Assembly (NCBI GenBank): GCA_039707655.1
Contig: CM077676.1
Span: forward strand, 373,926,114 to 373,990,113
DNA: 64,000 nucleotides
Direction of reading: 5' to 3'
Source of the DNA: Elymus sibiricus
Lineage: Eukaryota > Streptophyta > Magnoliopsida > Poales > Poaceae
Positions 23,387 to 34,495 of the stretch are shown here, piece by piece (the stretch's first letter is position 1; the number at the start of each line of letters is the position of its first letter). The translations under genes and the position numbers were made by a program. Below the pieces are notes generated by a model, which saw only the letters and a program-made list of their open reading frames with translations, did not search any database and was not told the origin of the DNA.

Positions 23387-25250
23387 TGTTGGGGAACGTT
23401 GCATGGGAAACAAAAATTTTCCTACGCACACATAAGATCTATCCATGGTGATGAGCATCTACGAGAGGGAGAGTGAATCTACATACCCTTGTAGATCGCT
23501 AAGCGGAAGCGTTAATAAACGCGGTTGATGTAGTCGAACGTCTTCGCGATCCAAATCGCCGAGCGTCCCGCGATCCAATCACGATCCTTCCGATCTAGTG
23601 CCGAACGGACGGCACCTCCGCGTTCAACACACGTACGGCTTGATGACGCCTTCACCTCCTCGATCCAGCGAGCGATGGTGAAGTAGTGGTTGAGTTCCAG
23701 CAGCACGACGGCGTGGTGATGGTGGTGAGGAACAATCTCTGCAGGGCTTCGCCAAGCACTACGGAGATTATGACGGAGGAACTAGAGGGTTAGGGTTGCC
23801 GCACACGGCTTGGGGAAATCTTGATGTGTCCCGTGTGCTAGCCCTGCCCCTCTATTTATATGTTGAGCCTTGGGGTCTAAACTTGGAGTAAAAGCCTCCT
23901 CCGGGTCGGTTTTGCCCGCACAAGGTCGGTTTGGCCCGCAGGGAAAGAGTCCAACTCGGATCCCTGCCGAACCGTGCACAGCCGCGCACAAGCGGTAGTA
24001 CCGCTTCACACAAGCGGTAGTACCGCTTGGGCGGTAGTACCGCTTCACACAAGCGGTAGTACCGCTCCGGCGGTAGTACCGCTTCACCAAGCGGTAGTAC
24101 CGCTTACGCGGCAGCAAAACTACTTTTGCACTTTCCAATACCTTGTGGGCTTTATCCCTTTGGCTCATATAAAGTGTTGCTGCACCCGAACACTTCGGTA
24201 AACATCCGGAACCCCCCTTCCGGTGAACTCCGGAACCCTTCCAGAGATCAAAACACTATTATCACATATATCAATCTTTACCTCCGGACTATTCCGGAGA
24301 TCCTCGTCATGTCCGGGATCTTATCCGGGACTCCGAACAACTTTCGGTCACCAACATAATAACTCAATTATACTAATCGTCACCAAACGTTAAGTGTGTA
24401 GACCCTGCGGGTTCGAGAACTATGTAGACATGACCGAGACACCTCTACGGCCAATAACCAATAGCGGGACCTGGATGCCCATATTGGCTCCTACATATTC
24501 TACGAAGATCTTTATCGGTCGAACCTCTATGTCAAGGATTCAGTTAATCCCGTATGCTGTTCCCTTTGTTCTTCGGTATGTTACTTGCCCGAGATTCGAT
24601 CGTCGGTATCACTATACCTAGTTCAATCTCGTTACCGGCAAGTCTCTTTACTCGTTCCGTAATACAAGATCTCGTGGCTAACACTTTAGTCACATTGCTT
24701 GCAAGGCTCATTGTGATGTTGTATTACCGAGTGGGCCCTGAGATACCTCTCCGTCATACGGAGTAACAAATCCCAGTCTTGATCCATGCCAACCCAACAG
24801 ACACCCTCGGAGATACCTGTAGAGCACCTTTATAGTCACCCAGTTACGTTGCGACGTTTGATACACACAAGGTATTCCTCCGGTGTTAGTGAGTTGCATG
24901 ATCTCATGGTCAAAGGAACAGATACTTGACATGCAGAAAACAATAGCAATAAACTGACACGATCAAATGCTACGTTTACAGTTTGGGTCTTGTCCATCAC
25001 ATCATTCTCCTAATGATGTGATCCCGTTATCAAATGACATCTCATGTCAATGGCTAGGAAAAATTAACCATCTTTGATCAACGAGCTAGTCAACTAGAGG
25101 CTTACTAGGGACACAGTGTTGTCTATGTACCCACACATGTATTTGAGTTTCCAATCAATACAATTATAGCATGGATAATAAACGATTATCATGAACAAGG
25201 AAATATAATAATAACCAATTTATTATTGCCTCTAGGGCATATTTCCAACA
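23387..25250 (-). repeat. 3' LTR (left copy) of the Copia element
   Basis: This is 1864 bp and, in element orientation, runs from TGTTGGAAATATGCCCTAGA to GGAACGTTCCCCAACA-type ends. It contains the near-palindrome array at 23990-24105. Confidence 0.95.
23990..24105. repeat. Array of near-palindromes in the Copia LTR (left copy)
   Basis: Six units of AAGCGGTAGTACCGCTT-type sequence, each nearly its own reverse complement, are separated by short linkers (CACAC, GGG, CACAC, CCGG-type, CACC). The same array is in the other LTR. It could form hairpins in RNA or single-stranded DNA. Its role, if any, is unknown. Confidence 0.9.
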
Positions 25251-25261
25251 GTCTCCCACTT
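25239..25261 (-). promoter_or_regulatory. Polypurine tract and 3' LTR start of the Copia element
   Basis: On the minus strand AAGTGGGAGAC (25251-25261) directly precedes the TGTTGGAAATAT start of the 3' LTR. This fits the plus-strand priming site of the element. Confidence 0.75.
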
Positions 25262-25300
25262 GCACTAGAGTCAATAATCTAGTTCACATCACTATGTGAT

Positions 25301-28300
25301 TTACATTGTAATGAATCGAACACCCATGCAGTTCTGGTGTTGTTCATGTTTAGCCCTTGGAAGAGGTTTAGTCATCGGATCTGCAACATTTAGATCCGTG
25401 TGTACTTTGCAAATATTTATGTCGTCCTCCTTGATGTAATCGCGGATGGAATTGAAACGTCGCTTTATGTGTCTGGTCCTCTTGTGAAATCTTGGTTCCT
25501 TGGCTAGAGCAATGGCACCAGTATTATCACAAAACAGAGTCATTGGGTTAAGCGCACTAGGCACTACTCCAAGATCTGTCATGAACTCCTTCATCCAGAC
25601 ACCTTCCTTCGCCGCCTCCGAGGCAGCGATGTACTCCGCTTCGCATGTAGAATCTGCTACCACGCTTTGCTTGGAACTGCACCAGCTAACCGCACCCCCA
25701 TTAAGAATAAATACGTATCCGGTTTGCGACTTAGAGTCATCCGGATTAGTGTCAAAGCTTGCATCGACGTAACCCTTTACGACGAGCTCTTGATCACCTC
25801 CATAAACGAGAAACATGTCCTTAGTCCTTTTCAGGTACTTCAGGATATTCTTGACCGCCGTCCAGTGTTCCATTCCTGGATCACTTTGAAACCTTCCGAC
25901 CATACTTATGGCAAGGCTGACATCGGGTCTTGTGCACAGCATTGCATACATGATAGAGCCTATGGCTGAAGCATAGGGGATGACACTCATCTTTTCTCTA
26001 TCTTCTGCAGTCACTGGGCATTGAGTCTTACTCAACTTCACACCTTGCAAAACAGGCAAGAACCCCTTCTTGGACTGATCCATTTTGAACTTCTTCAAAA
26101 TCTTATCAAGGTATGTGCTTTGTGAAAGTCCTATTAAGCGTCTCGATCTATCTCTATAGATCTTGATGCCTAATATGAAAGCAGCTTCTCCTAGGTCCTT
26201 CATTGAAAAACTCTTGTTCAAATATTCCTTTACGCTTTCCAGCATTTCTATATTGTTTCCAATCAGCAATATGTCATCCACATATAATATTAGAAACGCT
26301 ATAGAGCTCCCACTCACTTTCTTGTAAATACAAGCTTCTCCGTAAACTTGTATAAACTCGAACGCTTTGATCACCTCATCAAAACGAAGATTCCAACTCC
26401 GAGATGCTTGCACCAGTCCATAAATGGATCGCTGGAGTTTGCAAACTTTGTCAGCATTCTCTGGATCGAAAAAACCTTCTGGTTGTATCATATACAACTC
26501 TTCCTTAAGGTAACCGTTAAGGAACGCTGTTTTGACATCCATCTGCCAAATTTCATAATCGAAAAAGGCAGCTATTGCTAACATGATTCTGACGGACTTA
26601 AGCATCGCTACGGGTGAGAAGGTCTCATCGTAGTCAACTCCTTGAACTTGTGAAAAACCCTTTGCCACAAGTCGAGCTTTATAGACGGTGACATTACCGT
26701 CCGCGTCCGTCTTCCTCTTAAAGATCCATTTGTTCTGAATGGCCTTACGCCCTTCAGGTAATACTTCCAAAGTCCATACTTTGTTTTCATACATGGATCC
26801 CATCTCGGATTTCATGGCCTCTAACCACTTCTCGGAATCCGGGCCCATCATCGCTTCTCCATAGCTCGTAGGTTCATCGTTGTTTAACAACATGACCTCT
26901 AAGACAGGGTTGCCGTACCACTCAGGAGCAGTACGCGTCCTTGTCGACCTACGAGGTTCGATAGCAACTTGATCCAAAGCTTCATGATCATCATCATTAA
27001 CTTCCTCTTCAGCTAATGTAGGCTCCACAGAAACAACTTTCTGTGCTGCGCTACTCTCAGGTTGAAGTAAAGGTTCAACAACCTCATCAAGTTCTATCTT
27101 CCTCCCACTCAATTCTTTCGAGAGAAACTCTTTTTCAAGAAATGTTCCGTTTTTAGCGACAAACATTTTGCCTTCGGATCTGAGGTAGAAGGTATACCCA
27201 ACTGTCTCTTTTGGGTATCCTATGAAGACGCATTTCTCCGCTTTGGGTTCCAGCTTTTCAGGCTGAAGCTTTTTGACATAAGCATCACATCCCCAAACTT
27301 TAAGAAACGACAGCTTTGGCTTCTTGCCAAACCAAAGTTCATATGGTGTCGTCTCAACGGATTTCGATGGTGCCCTATTTAAAGTGAATGCAGCTGTCTC
27401 TAATGCATAACCCCAAAACGATAGTGGCAAATCGGCAAGAGACATCATAGATCGCACCATATCCAATAAAGTTCGATTACGACGTTCGGACACACCATTA
27501 CGCTGTGGTGTTCCAGGCGGTGTCAATTGTGAAACAATTCCACACTGTTTTAAGTGACTGCCAAACTCATAACTCAGATATTCTCCTCCTCGATCAGATC
27601 GTAGGAATTTAATCTTCTTGTTACGATGATTCTCAACTTCACTCTGAAATTGTTTGAACTTTTCAAATGTTTCAGACTTGTGTTTCATTAAGTAAATATA
27701 CCCATATCTACTTAAGTCATCAGTGAAGGTGAGAAAGTAACGATAACCACCGCGCGCCTCAATACTCATCGGACCGCACACATCAGTATGTATGATTTCC
27801 AATAAGTCACTTGCCCGTTCCATTGTTCCAGAGAACGGCGTTTTAGTCATCTTGCCCATGAGGCATGGCTCACATGTGTCAAGTGATTCAAAATCAAGTG
27901 ACTCCAAAAGTCCATCAGCATGGAGCTTCTTCATGCGTTTTATGCCAATATGACCTAAACGGCAGTGCCACAAGAAAGTGGTATTATCATTATCAATTCT
28001 ACATCTTTTGGCATCAATGTTATGAACATGTGTATCATTACTATCGAGATTCAATAAGAATAAACCCCTCACATCGGGTGCATGACCATAAAAGATATTA
28101 CTCATATAAATAGAACAACCATTATTCTCTGATTTAAATGAGTAACCGTCTCGCAATAAACAAGATCCAGATATAATGTTCATGCTTAACGCAGGCACCA
28201 AATAACACTTATTTAGGTTCATCACTAATCCCGACGGTAATCGAAGAGCGAGCGTGCCGACGGCGATCACATCAACCTTGGAACCATTTCCCACGCGCAT

Positions 28301-29284
28301 CGTCACTTCGTCCTTTGCCAGCCTCCGTCTATTCCGCAGTTCCTGTTTTGAGTTGCAAATATGAGCAACCGCACCGGTATCAAATACCCAGGCACTACAA
28401 CGAGAGTTGGTAAGGTACACATCAATAACATGTATATCATATATACCTTGTTTGTTGTTGGCCGCCTTCTTGTCAGCCAAATACTTGGGGCAATTCCGCT
28501 TCCAGTGTCCAGTTCCCTTGCAATGAAAACACACAGTTTCTGGTTTGGGTCCAGCCTTGGGTTTCTTCACGAGAGGAGCAACTGCTTTGCCACTCTTCTT
28601 GGAGTTACCCTTCTTACCCTTGCCATTTTTCTTGAAACTAGTGGTTTTATTGACCATCAACACTTGATGCTCCTTCTGAATTTCAGACTCAGCGGCTTTC
28701 AGCATCGCAAACAGCTCGGCGACTGACTTGTTCATCCCGTGCATGTTATAGTTCAACACGAAGCTCTTGTAGCTAGGTGGCAATGATTGAAGAACTCTGT
28801 CAGTGATAGCCTCTGGCGGAAGGGGCATCCCTAACTCAGCCAGACGGGTGGAGTACCCAGACATTCTGAGCACGTGATCACTGATAGACCCGTTCTCCTC
28901 CATCTTGCAAGCATAGAACTTATCGGAGATCTCATATCTCTCGATCCGGGCATTCTTCTGAAAGATAAACTTCAATTCCTGGAACATCTCATATGCTCCA
29001 TGACGTTCAAAACGTCTTTGAAGTCCCGGTTCTAAGCCATACAACATTGCACATTGAACTATTGAGTAATCATCAGAACGAGCCTGCCAGGCGTTCACAA
29101 CGTCTAGAGACTCAACTGGAGCGGGTGGATCACCAAGCGGTGCATCAAGGACATAAGCCTTCTGGGAAGCCGTAAGGATAATCCTTAGATTACGGGCCCA
29201 GTCCACAAAGTTACTTCCATCATCTTTCAACTTAGCTTTCTCTAGGAACGCATTAAAATTCAGGGGTGCTACTGCGCGAGCCAT
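25301..29284 (-). CDS. Copia gag-pol polyprotein, 1327 aa, uninterrupted
   Basis: A single ORF encodes the particle protein and all enzymes for retrotransposition. In order: gag (about 1-240), zinc knuckle CFHCKGTGHWKRNC (252-265), aspartic protease FDTGA (301-305), the integrase HC motif region from HCRLGH (440-445), the integrase core with D501 (HTDVCGP), D564 (RSDRGGEY) and E600 (GVSERRN). Then come RT TAFLNG (919-924) and the YVDD box (1001-1004), and RNase H with D1174 (YVDASFD), E1217 (CEAEY) and D1253 (CDNTGA). The length is normal for the Angela group. One oddity is IYGLVQASRSWN, where Val958 stands where Copia RTs nearly always have Lys (YGLKQA). The start is the first Met of the ORF, in the conserved MARxVxPLNF context. 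Confidence 0.96.
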   Translation of the reverse strand: MARAVAPLNFNAFLEKAKLKDDGSNFVDWARNLRIILTASQKAYVLDAPLGDPPAPVESLDVVNAWQARSDDYSIVQCAMLYGLEPGLQRRFERHGAYEMFQELKFIFQKNARIERYEISDKFYACKMEENGSISDHVLRMSGYSTRLAELGMPLPPEAITDRVLQSLPPSYKSFVLNYNMHGMNKSVAELFAMLKAAESEIQKEHQVLMVNKTTSFKKNGKGKKGNSKKSGKAVAPLVKKPKAGPKPETVCFHCKGTGHWKRNCPKYLADKKAANNKQGIYDIHVIDVYLTNSRCSAWVFDTGAVAHICNSKQELRNRRRLAKDEVTMRVGNGSKVDVIAVGTLALRLPSGLVMNLNKCYLVPALSMNIISGSCLLRDGYSFKSENNGCSIYMSNIFYGHAPDVRGLFLLNLDSNDTHVHNIDAKRCRIDNDNTTFLWHCRLGHIGIKRMKKLHADGLLESLDFESLDTCEPCLMGKMTKTPFSGTMERASDLLEIIHTDVCGPMSIEARGGYRYFLTFTDDLSRYGYIYLMKHKSETFEKFKQFQSEVENHRNKKIKFLRSDRGGEYLSYEFGSHLKQCGIVSQLTPPGTPQRNGVSERRNRTLLDMVRSMMSLADLPLSFWGYALETAAFTLNRAPSKSVETTPYELWFGKKPKLSFLKVWGCDAYVKKLQPEKLEPKAEKCVFIGYPKETVGYTFYLRSEGKMFVAKNGTFLEKEFLSKELSGRKIELDEVVEPLLQPESSAAQKVVSVEPTLAEEEVNDDDHEALDQVAIEPRRSTRTRTAPEWYGNPVLEVMLLNNDEPTSYGEAMMGPDSEKWLEAMKSEMGSMYENKVWTLEVLPEGRKAIQNKWIFKRKTDADGNVTVYKARLVAKGFSQVQGVDYDETFSPVAMLKSVRIMLAIAAFFDYEIWQMDVKTAFLNGYLKEELYMIQPEGFFDPENADKVCKLQRSIYGLVQASRSWNLRFDEVIKAFEFIQVYGEACIYKKVSGSSIAFLILYVDDILLIGNNIEMLESVKEYLNKSFSMKDLGEAAFILGIKIYRDRSRRLIGLSQSTYLDKILKKFKMDQSKKGFLPVLQGVKLSKTQCPVTAEDREKMSVIPYASAIGSIMYAMLCTRPDVSLAISMVGRFQSDPGMEHWTAVKNILKYLKRTKDMFLVYGGDQELVVKGYVDASFDTNPDDSKSQTGYVFILNGGAVSWCSSKQSVVADSTCEAEYIAASEAAKEGVWMKEFMTDLGVVPSALNPMTLFCDNTGAIALAKEPRFHKRTRHIKRRFNSIRDYIKEDDINICKVHTDLNVADPMTKPLPRAKHEQHQNCMGVRFITM

Positions 29285-30545
29285 GATCTACAACATAAAT
29301 ATAGCAAAGACAACTTAGACTATTGTTCTTAGATAATGAGTTTAGTTAATCATATTTAAAAAACTCCCACTCAAATTGACATCCCTCCGATCATTCGAGT
29401 GTTACATGATCCAAATCCACCAACTCAAGTCCGATCATCACGTGAGTTGAGGTGGTTTCAATGGTGAACATCTTCATGTTGATCATATCTACTATATGAC
29501 TCATGTTCGACCTTTCGGTCTCTTGTGTTCCGAGGCCATGTCTGTACATGCTAGGCTCGTCAAGTTTAACCCGAGTGTTCCGCACGTGTAACATGGCTTA
29601 CACCCGTTGTATGCGAACGTAGAGTCTATCACACCCGATCATCACGGCGTGTCTCGAAACGACGAACTTTCGCAACGGTGCACACTTGGGGAGAACACAA
29701 TTTATCTTGAAATTTAAGTGAGGGATCACCTTATAATGCTACCGTCGTCCTAAGCAAAATAAGATGCATAAAAGGATTAACATCACATGCAAATCATAAG
29801 TGACATGATATGGCCATGAACTTGTGCTTTTGATCTCCATCTCCAAAGCACCGGCATGATCTCCATCGTCACCGGCATGACACCATGATCTCCATCATCT
29901 TGATCTCCATCAACGTGTCGCCATAAGGTTGTCGCGCTGACTGTTGCTTCCACGACTATAGCTAACGTTTAGCGATAAAGTAAAGCATTACATAGCGCTT
30001 AATGATTGACACGCAGGTCATACAATAATTAAAGACAACTCTATGGCTCCTGCCAGTTGCCGTACTCATCGACATGCAAGTCGTGATATTCTATACAAAA
30101 CATGATCATCTCATACATCACATATATCTCATCATGTAATTGGCCATATCACATCACAACATACCCTGCAAAAACAAGTTAGACGTCCTCTAATTGTTGT
30201 TGCAAATTTTACGTGGCTGCTACGGGTTTGCAAGAACCGTTCTTACCTACGCAAAACCACAACGTGGTGTAGTGATTGCTTTTTGATCTTCTAAAAGAAC
30301 CCTCTTCATTGAACCGATTCAACTAAAGTGAGAGAGACAGACACCCGCCAGTCACCTTTATGCAACAAGTGCACGCAGCGGTAAAACCAGTCTCGCGTAA
30401 GCGTACGCGTAATGTCGGTCCGGGCCGCTTCATCTCACAATGCCGCTGAATCAAGTATCAACTAGTAACGGCAAGCAATATGTATACACCCACGCCCACA
30501 ACTCGTTTGTGTTCTACTCGAGATCTCATCTACGCATAGACCTAG
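29285..30545 (-). other. Copia 5' untranslated leader
   Basis: About 1.26 kb lies between the primer site and the gag start, as is usual for Angela/BARE-type elements, which have long structured leaders. No ORF is supported. It includes CATGATCTCCAT repeats near 29850-29905. Confidence 0.7.
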
Positions 30546-30558
30546 CTCATGATGCCAC
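30546..30558 (-). promoter_or_regulatory. Primer-binding region of the Copia element
   Basis: The minus strand reads TGGCATCATGAGC just inside the 5' LTR, a diverged form of the initiator-tRNA-Met primer site TGGTATCAGAGC. Position and start match a primer site. Pairing beyond the first bases is imperfect. Confidence 0.65.
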
Positions 30559-32422
30559 TGTTGGGGAACGTTGCATGGGAAACAAAAATTTTCCTACGCA
30601 CACATAAGATCTATCCATGGTGATGAGCATCTACGAGAGGGAGAGTGAATCTACATACCCTTGTAGATCGCTAAGCGGAAGCGTTAATAAACGCGGTTGA
30701 TGTAGTCGAACGTCTTCGCGATCCAAATCGCCGAGCGTCCCGCGATCCAATCACGATCCTTCCGATCTAGTGCCGAACGGACGGCACCTCCGCGTTCAAC
30801 ACACGTACGGCTTGATGACGCCTTCACCTCCTCGATCCAGCGAGCGATGGTGAAGTAGTGGTTGAGTTCCAGCAGCACGACGGCGTGGTGATGGTGGTGA
30901 GGAACAATCTCTGCAGGGCTTCGCCAAGCACTACGGAGATTATGACGGAGGAACTAGAGGGTTAGGGTTGCCGCACACGGCTTGGGGAAATCTTGATGTG
31001 TCCCGTGTGCTAGCCCTGCCCCTCTATTTATATGTTGAGCCTTGGGGTCTAAACTTGGAGTAAAAGCCTCCTCCGGGTCGGTTTTGCCCGCACAAGGTCG
31101 GTTTGGCCCGCAGGGAAAGAGTCCAACTCGGATCCCTGCCGAACCGTGCACAGCCGCGCACAAGCGGTAGTACCGCTTCACACAAGCGGTAGTACCGCTT
31201 GGGCGGTAGTACCGCTTCACACAAGCGGTAGTACCGCTCCGGCGGTAGTACCGCTTCACCAAGCGGTAGTACCGCTTACGCGGCAGCAAAACTACTTTTG
31301 CACTTTCCAATACCTTGTGGGCTTTATCCCTTTGGCTCATATAAAGTGTTGCTGCACCCGAACACTTCGGTAAACATCCGGAACCCCCCTTCCGGTGAAC
31401 TCCGGAACCCTTCCAGAGATCAAAACACTATTATCACATATATCAATCTTTACCTCCGGACTATTCCGGAGATCCTCGTCATGTCCGGGATCTTATCCGG
31501 GACTCCGAACAACTTTCGGTCACCAACATAATAACTCAATTATACTAATCGTCACCAAACGTTAAGTGTGTAGACCCTGCGGGTTCGAGAACTATGTAGA
31601 CATGACCGAGACACCTCTACGGCCAATAACCAATAGCGGGACCTGGATGCCCATATTGGCTCCTACATATTCTACGAAGATCTTTATCGGTCGAACCTCT
31701 ATGTCAAGGATTCAGTTAATCCCGTATGCTGTTCCCTTTGTTCTTCGGTATGTTACTTGCCCGAGATTCGATCGTCGGTATCACTATACCTAGTTCAATC
31801 TCGTTACCGGCAAGTCTCTTTACTCGTTCCGTAATACAAGATCTCGTGGCTAACACTTTAGTCACATTGCTTGCAAGGCTCATTGTGATGTTGTATTACC
31901 GAGTGGGCCCTGAGATACCTCTCCGTCATACGGAGTAACAAATCCCAGTCTTGATCCATGCCAACCCAACAGACACCCTCGGAGATACCTGTAGAGCACC
32001 TTTATAGTCACCCAGTTACGTTGCGACGTTTGATACACACAAGGTATTCCTCCGGTGTTAGTGAGTTGCATGATCTCATGGTCAAAGGAACAGATACTTG
32101 ACATGCAGAAAACAATAGCAATAAACTGACACGATCAAATGCTACGTTTACAGTTTGGGTCTTGTCCATCACATCATTCTCCTAATGATGTGATCCCGTT
32201 ATCAAATGACATCTCATGTCAATGGCTAGGAAACCTTAACCATCTTTGATCAACGAGCTAGTCAACTAGAGGCTTACTAGGGACACAGTGTTGTCTATGT
32301 ACCCACACATGTATTTGAGTTTCCAATCAATACAATTATAGCATGGATAATAAACGATTATCATGAACAAGGAAATATAATAATAACCAATTTATTATTG
32401 CCTCTAGGGCATATTTCCAACA
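30559..32422 (-). repeat. 5' LTR (right copy) of the Copia element
   Basis: This 1864-bp copy is collinear with the left LTR at a constant offset of 7172. The only difference noticed is CC at 32234-32235 for AA at 25062-25063. It should carry the element's promoter on the minus strand. Confidence 0.95.
31162..31277. repeat. Array of near-palindromes in the Copia LTR (right copy)
   Basis: Same six-unit AAGCGGTAGTACCGCTT array as in the other LTR, shifted by 7172 bases, with no difference seen. Confidence 0.9.
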
Positions 32423-32427
32423 CCCTG
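32423..32427. repeat. Right target duplication (CCCTG) of the Copia element
   Basis: Exact match to 23382-23386. Removing one copy restores the ORF1 reading frame of the host LINE. Confidence 0.95.
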
Positions 32428-33533
32428 GAGGAGGATCCGGTCGCCAAGTTCTTCTCCTTCTCCGACTCTGGGCGCACGCTCTCCCCTCCCCCGCGCACCG
32501 GCTGCATGCAACTGGAGATCGAGAACGCCATGATTGAGGCTCTTAACACTCCGCTCGCCTTCGAAGATGGTGGCCCCTCCCCTCCCCGCACTGCAGCCTG
32601 CTCCAACGAGATCGAAAGCCCTGAGATGCTGCCGTGTCTGCTGCCCTGCATCAACTCCCCCGCAGCAGCCACGGTCGGGTTCGAGCTGTCCGCGGTCACC
32701 GAGCGCGTTGGCACGATCCAGCTTGGGGGAGACCAGGAGACGGACAGCCACGGTGGGTTGTTCATGGGGTTCCCCCCCCCCCATCATCTGTAGCCTGCCT
32801 CCTCGTCCACGCCACTCTGCACCACCGAAGACTCGGGCCACCTCTGCTCCTTCTCGACGCAGTGTTCGGCAGGCGGCGGCGGCCAATCCAACACCAGTGG
32901 CGCATCGCGCGGTTCTTCGGCTGGTTCAAGAGCTGGGCGAGCTCGGTCCCAAGGACAAGATGACCCCGAAGGCGGTGGCCATGCTGATGAAGCGTTTCCA
33001 AGAGCCTCTCTCTGACGGAGACATCGCAGCCATTGCGAAGCTCACTGGACTGGACCCGATCGCGCTCAAGATCGCTGCTGGCAAGGCAGGGTTGGCCAGC
33101 GTGGAAGAGATGGTGGATGTCTGATGTTGCTGCTTTTTCTAGTAGTTAGTCTCCGTCGACAGCTGGTCTTAAACCAGTTAGAGTTAGGGCTTGTTTCTAT
33201 GTTTAGTATGCTTCGGCTGTGGTTTGTTTGTCGACGGCGGGGTTTTGGGCCTACTGGTGGCCGCCGTTGCCCCCCGGTCTGTTGTATGGTGTACCATGTC
33301 ATCTTTAGTAATATATGTAGCCGACGGAGAATTGCCTTGTGTCCCCATGATTGATGATCATCTAAACTTCATGTCATGGAATATCCGCGGTTTAAACTGC
33401 CCGGCACGGCGATCTGCGATTAACGACGTAGTTCGGGCGCAGAGAGTAGTGGTGCTCTGTCTGCAAGAAACTAAGATAGAGACCTGGACGACTTCCTTAG
33501 CTGCTGATGTAGGAGGTTCTAGTCTTCAGGGAT

Positions 33534-33538
33534 GTGTG
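33534..33538. repeat. Left target duplication (GTGTG) of the Gypsy element
   Basis: GTGTG directly precedes the LTR start TGTCGGAAG and recurs at 46844-46848 directly after the element end CCCGACA. Confidence 0.9.
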
Positions 33539-34495
33539 TGTCGGAAGTGGGGCTCCGGGGACCCAAAGGTTCGAACACTGGGGTGAGCTCGTTCTACTAC
33601 TTCCTCTCCTACCACGGCAATGCTACGGCGAGACTACGGTGAGAGCGCGCTAGTGTAGGATGGGTGAGGACACAGCGGTTTACCTAGGTTCGGGCCACCT
33701 TGCGGTGTAAGACCCTACTCCTGCTTGTAGTTGGGATTATGGTGGGTGAGAGAGTTCTCGTGTACAAGGTTGAAGACGATCCGATTTTTTCGCTATGGTG
33801 GCTGCACTGCCCCTTTTATGCCAGCCTTGGTCCTCTTCCCCCTGGAAACTTAGGCGGGAAGGGTTGCCACACTTGGCGGTTTTGAAAGGGGACAGGCGCT
33901 CAGGCTATCCTGACTAAAGGTGGTCTTCGCCTGCCAAAGCATGATCCATGACGCGCCGGTGGGCTCGGTGATGACCTCCGCCCTACGCGCCCGCCGTCTT
34001 GGTCTTCCTTCGCTGATCGGGCAACCTTTGGGGTTGCTTTGGAGAGTAGATAGCTGGCCCTGCTCCCCTAACGCAAAAGAGGAAAACATCTACATCCGCG
34101 CCTGCTGGCGCGGCCTCTGCTGCTACTCGTCGCCGTGCACATCACCCACGTGATGGGCTCCAGACCGCGCGACACGCCGAACGGCCTCCGTCTCGAATGC
34201 CTGCGGGAGGGGGCCTCGGAAGGCCACCTCGGGAAGCCGCTTCGTGAGGCCACCTCGGGAAGCCGCCTCGTGAGGCCATTCGGGAAGCCGCCTCGTGAGG
34301 GGACCTCGCGAGGCCGTTGATGGTGGTGCTGAGCATTGCCTGCTACTCCCTGAGGAGGGGGCCTCAGGAGGCCAGGGCCCCATGAGGGGTCTTGGTGAGA
34401 CACTTGGTGGCGACGGCCCATGGGCCCACTCCAGGCGTTACGCCCTGGGCCAAAGGCAGACGGGCCTGGATACCCCGGGTTCCACGGGCCCGACA
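33539..34495 (-). repeat. 3' LTR (left copy) of the Gypsy element
   Basis: This is 957 bp. It is longer than the other LTR because of an extra unit of a GGGAAGCCGCxTCGTGAGGCC-type minisatellite at about 34205-34315. Point differences from the right LTR are scattered (for example GGCAATG versus CAACAATG near 33617 and 45990), so this insertion is older than the Copia one. Confidence 0.9.

Larger units (their letters stand above)
23387..32422 (-). mobile_element. Intact Copia retrotransposon, Angela/WIS/BARE group
   Basis: The 9036-bp element has 1864-bp LTRs at 23387-25250 and 30559-32422. They differ, as far as I can see by eye, only at 25062-25063 (AA versus CC). One uninterrupted gag-pol ORF is on the minus strand. 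LTR ends are TGTTGGAAATATGCCC...CCCCAACA, the signature of the abundant Triticeae Angela/WIS/BARE-1 group. The perfect target duplication, near-identical LTRs and open ORF mean a recent insertion. It is the youngest layer I can date here. Confidence 0.95.
21546..33124 (+). pseudogene. LINE ORF1 (zinc-knuckle RNA-binding protein), interrupted by Copia
   Basis: ORF1 proteins of plant L1 elements bind the LINE RNA. The main frame (21938-23386) shows two zinc knuckles of CX2CX4HX4C type, CFWCLNKCHRRADC and CIICERLGHFGKEC. A DUF4283-like region follows (HPESFLVHFDLP ... FVRAWHEDDH). The frame is cut at 23386 by the Copia element and resumes at 32428 (EEDPVAKFFSFSDSG). A run of 11 C at 32772-32782 then shifts the frame; the new frame continues to MTPKAVAMLMKRFQEPLS and stops at 33124. 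An upstream 9-C run (about 21827-21835) likewise separates the probable start frame (ATG 21546) from the main frame. The start is uncertain. Confidence 0.82.

Noticed and set aside
21938..23476. Host zinc-knuckle gene (512-aa ORF)
   Set aside because: The frame runs into the Copia LTR by chance, continues after the insertion, and is followed by a LINE endonuclease-RT gene. It is LINE ORF1.
23990..24105. CRISPR-like array
   Set aside because: Units are near-palindromes with 3-5 bp linkers inside a retrotransposon LTR of a plant genome. There are no unique spacers of fixed length and no cas genes.
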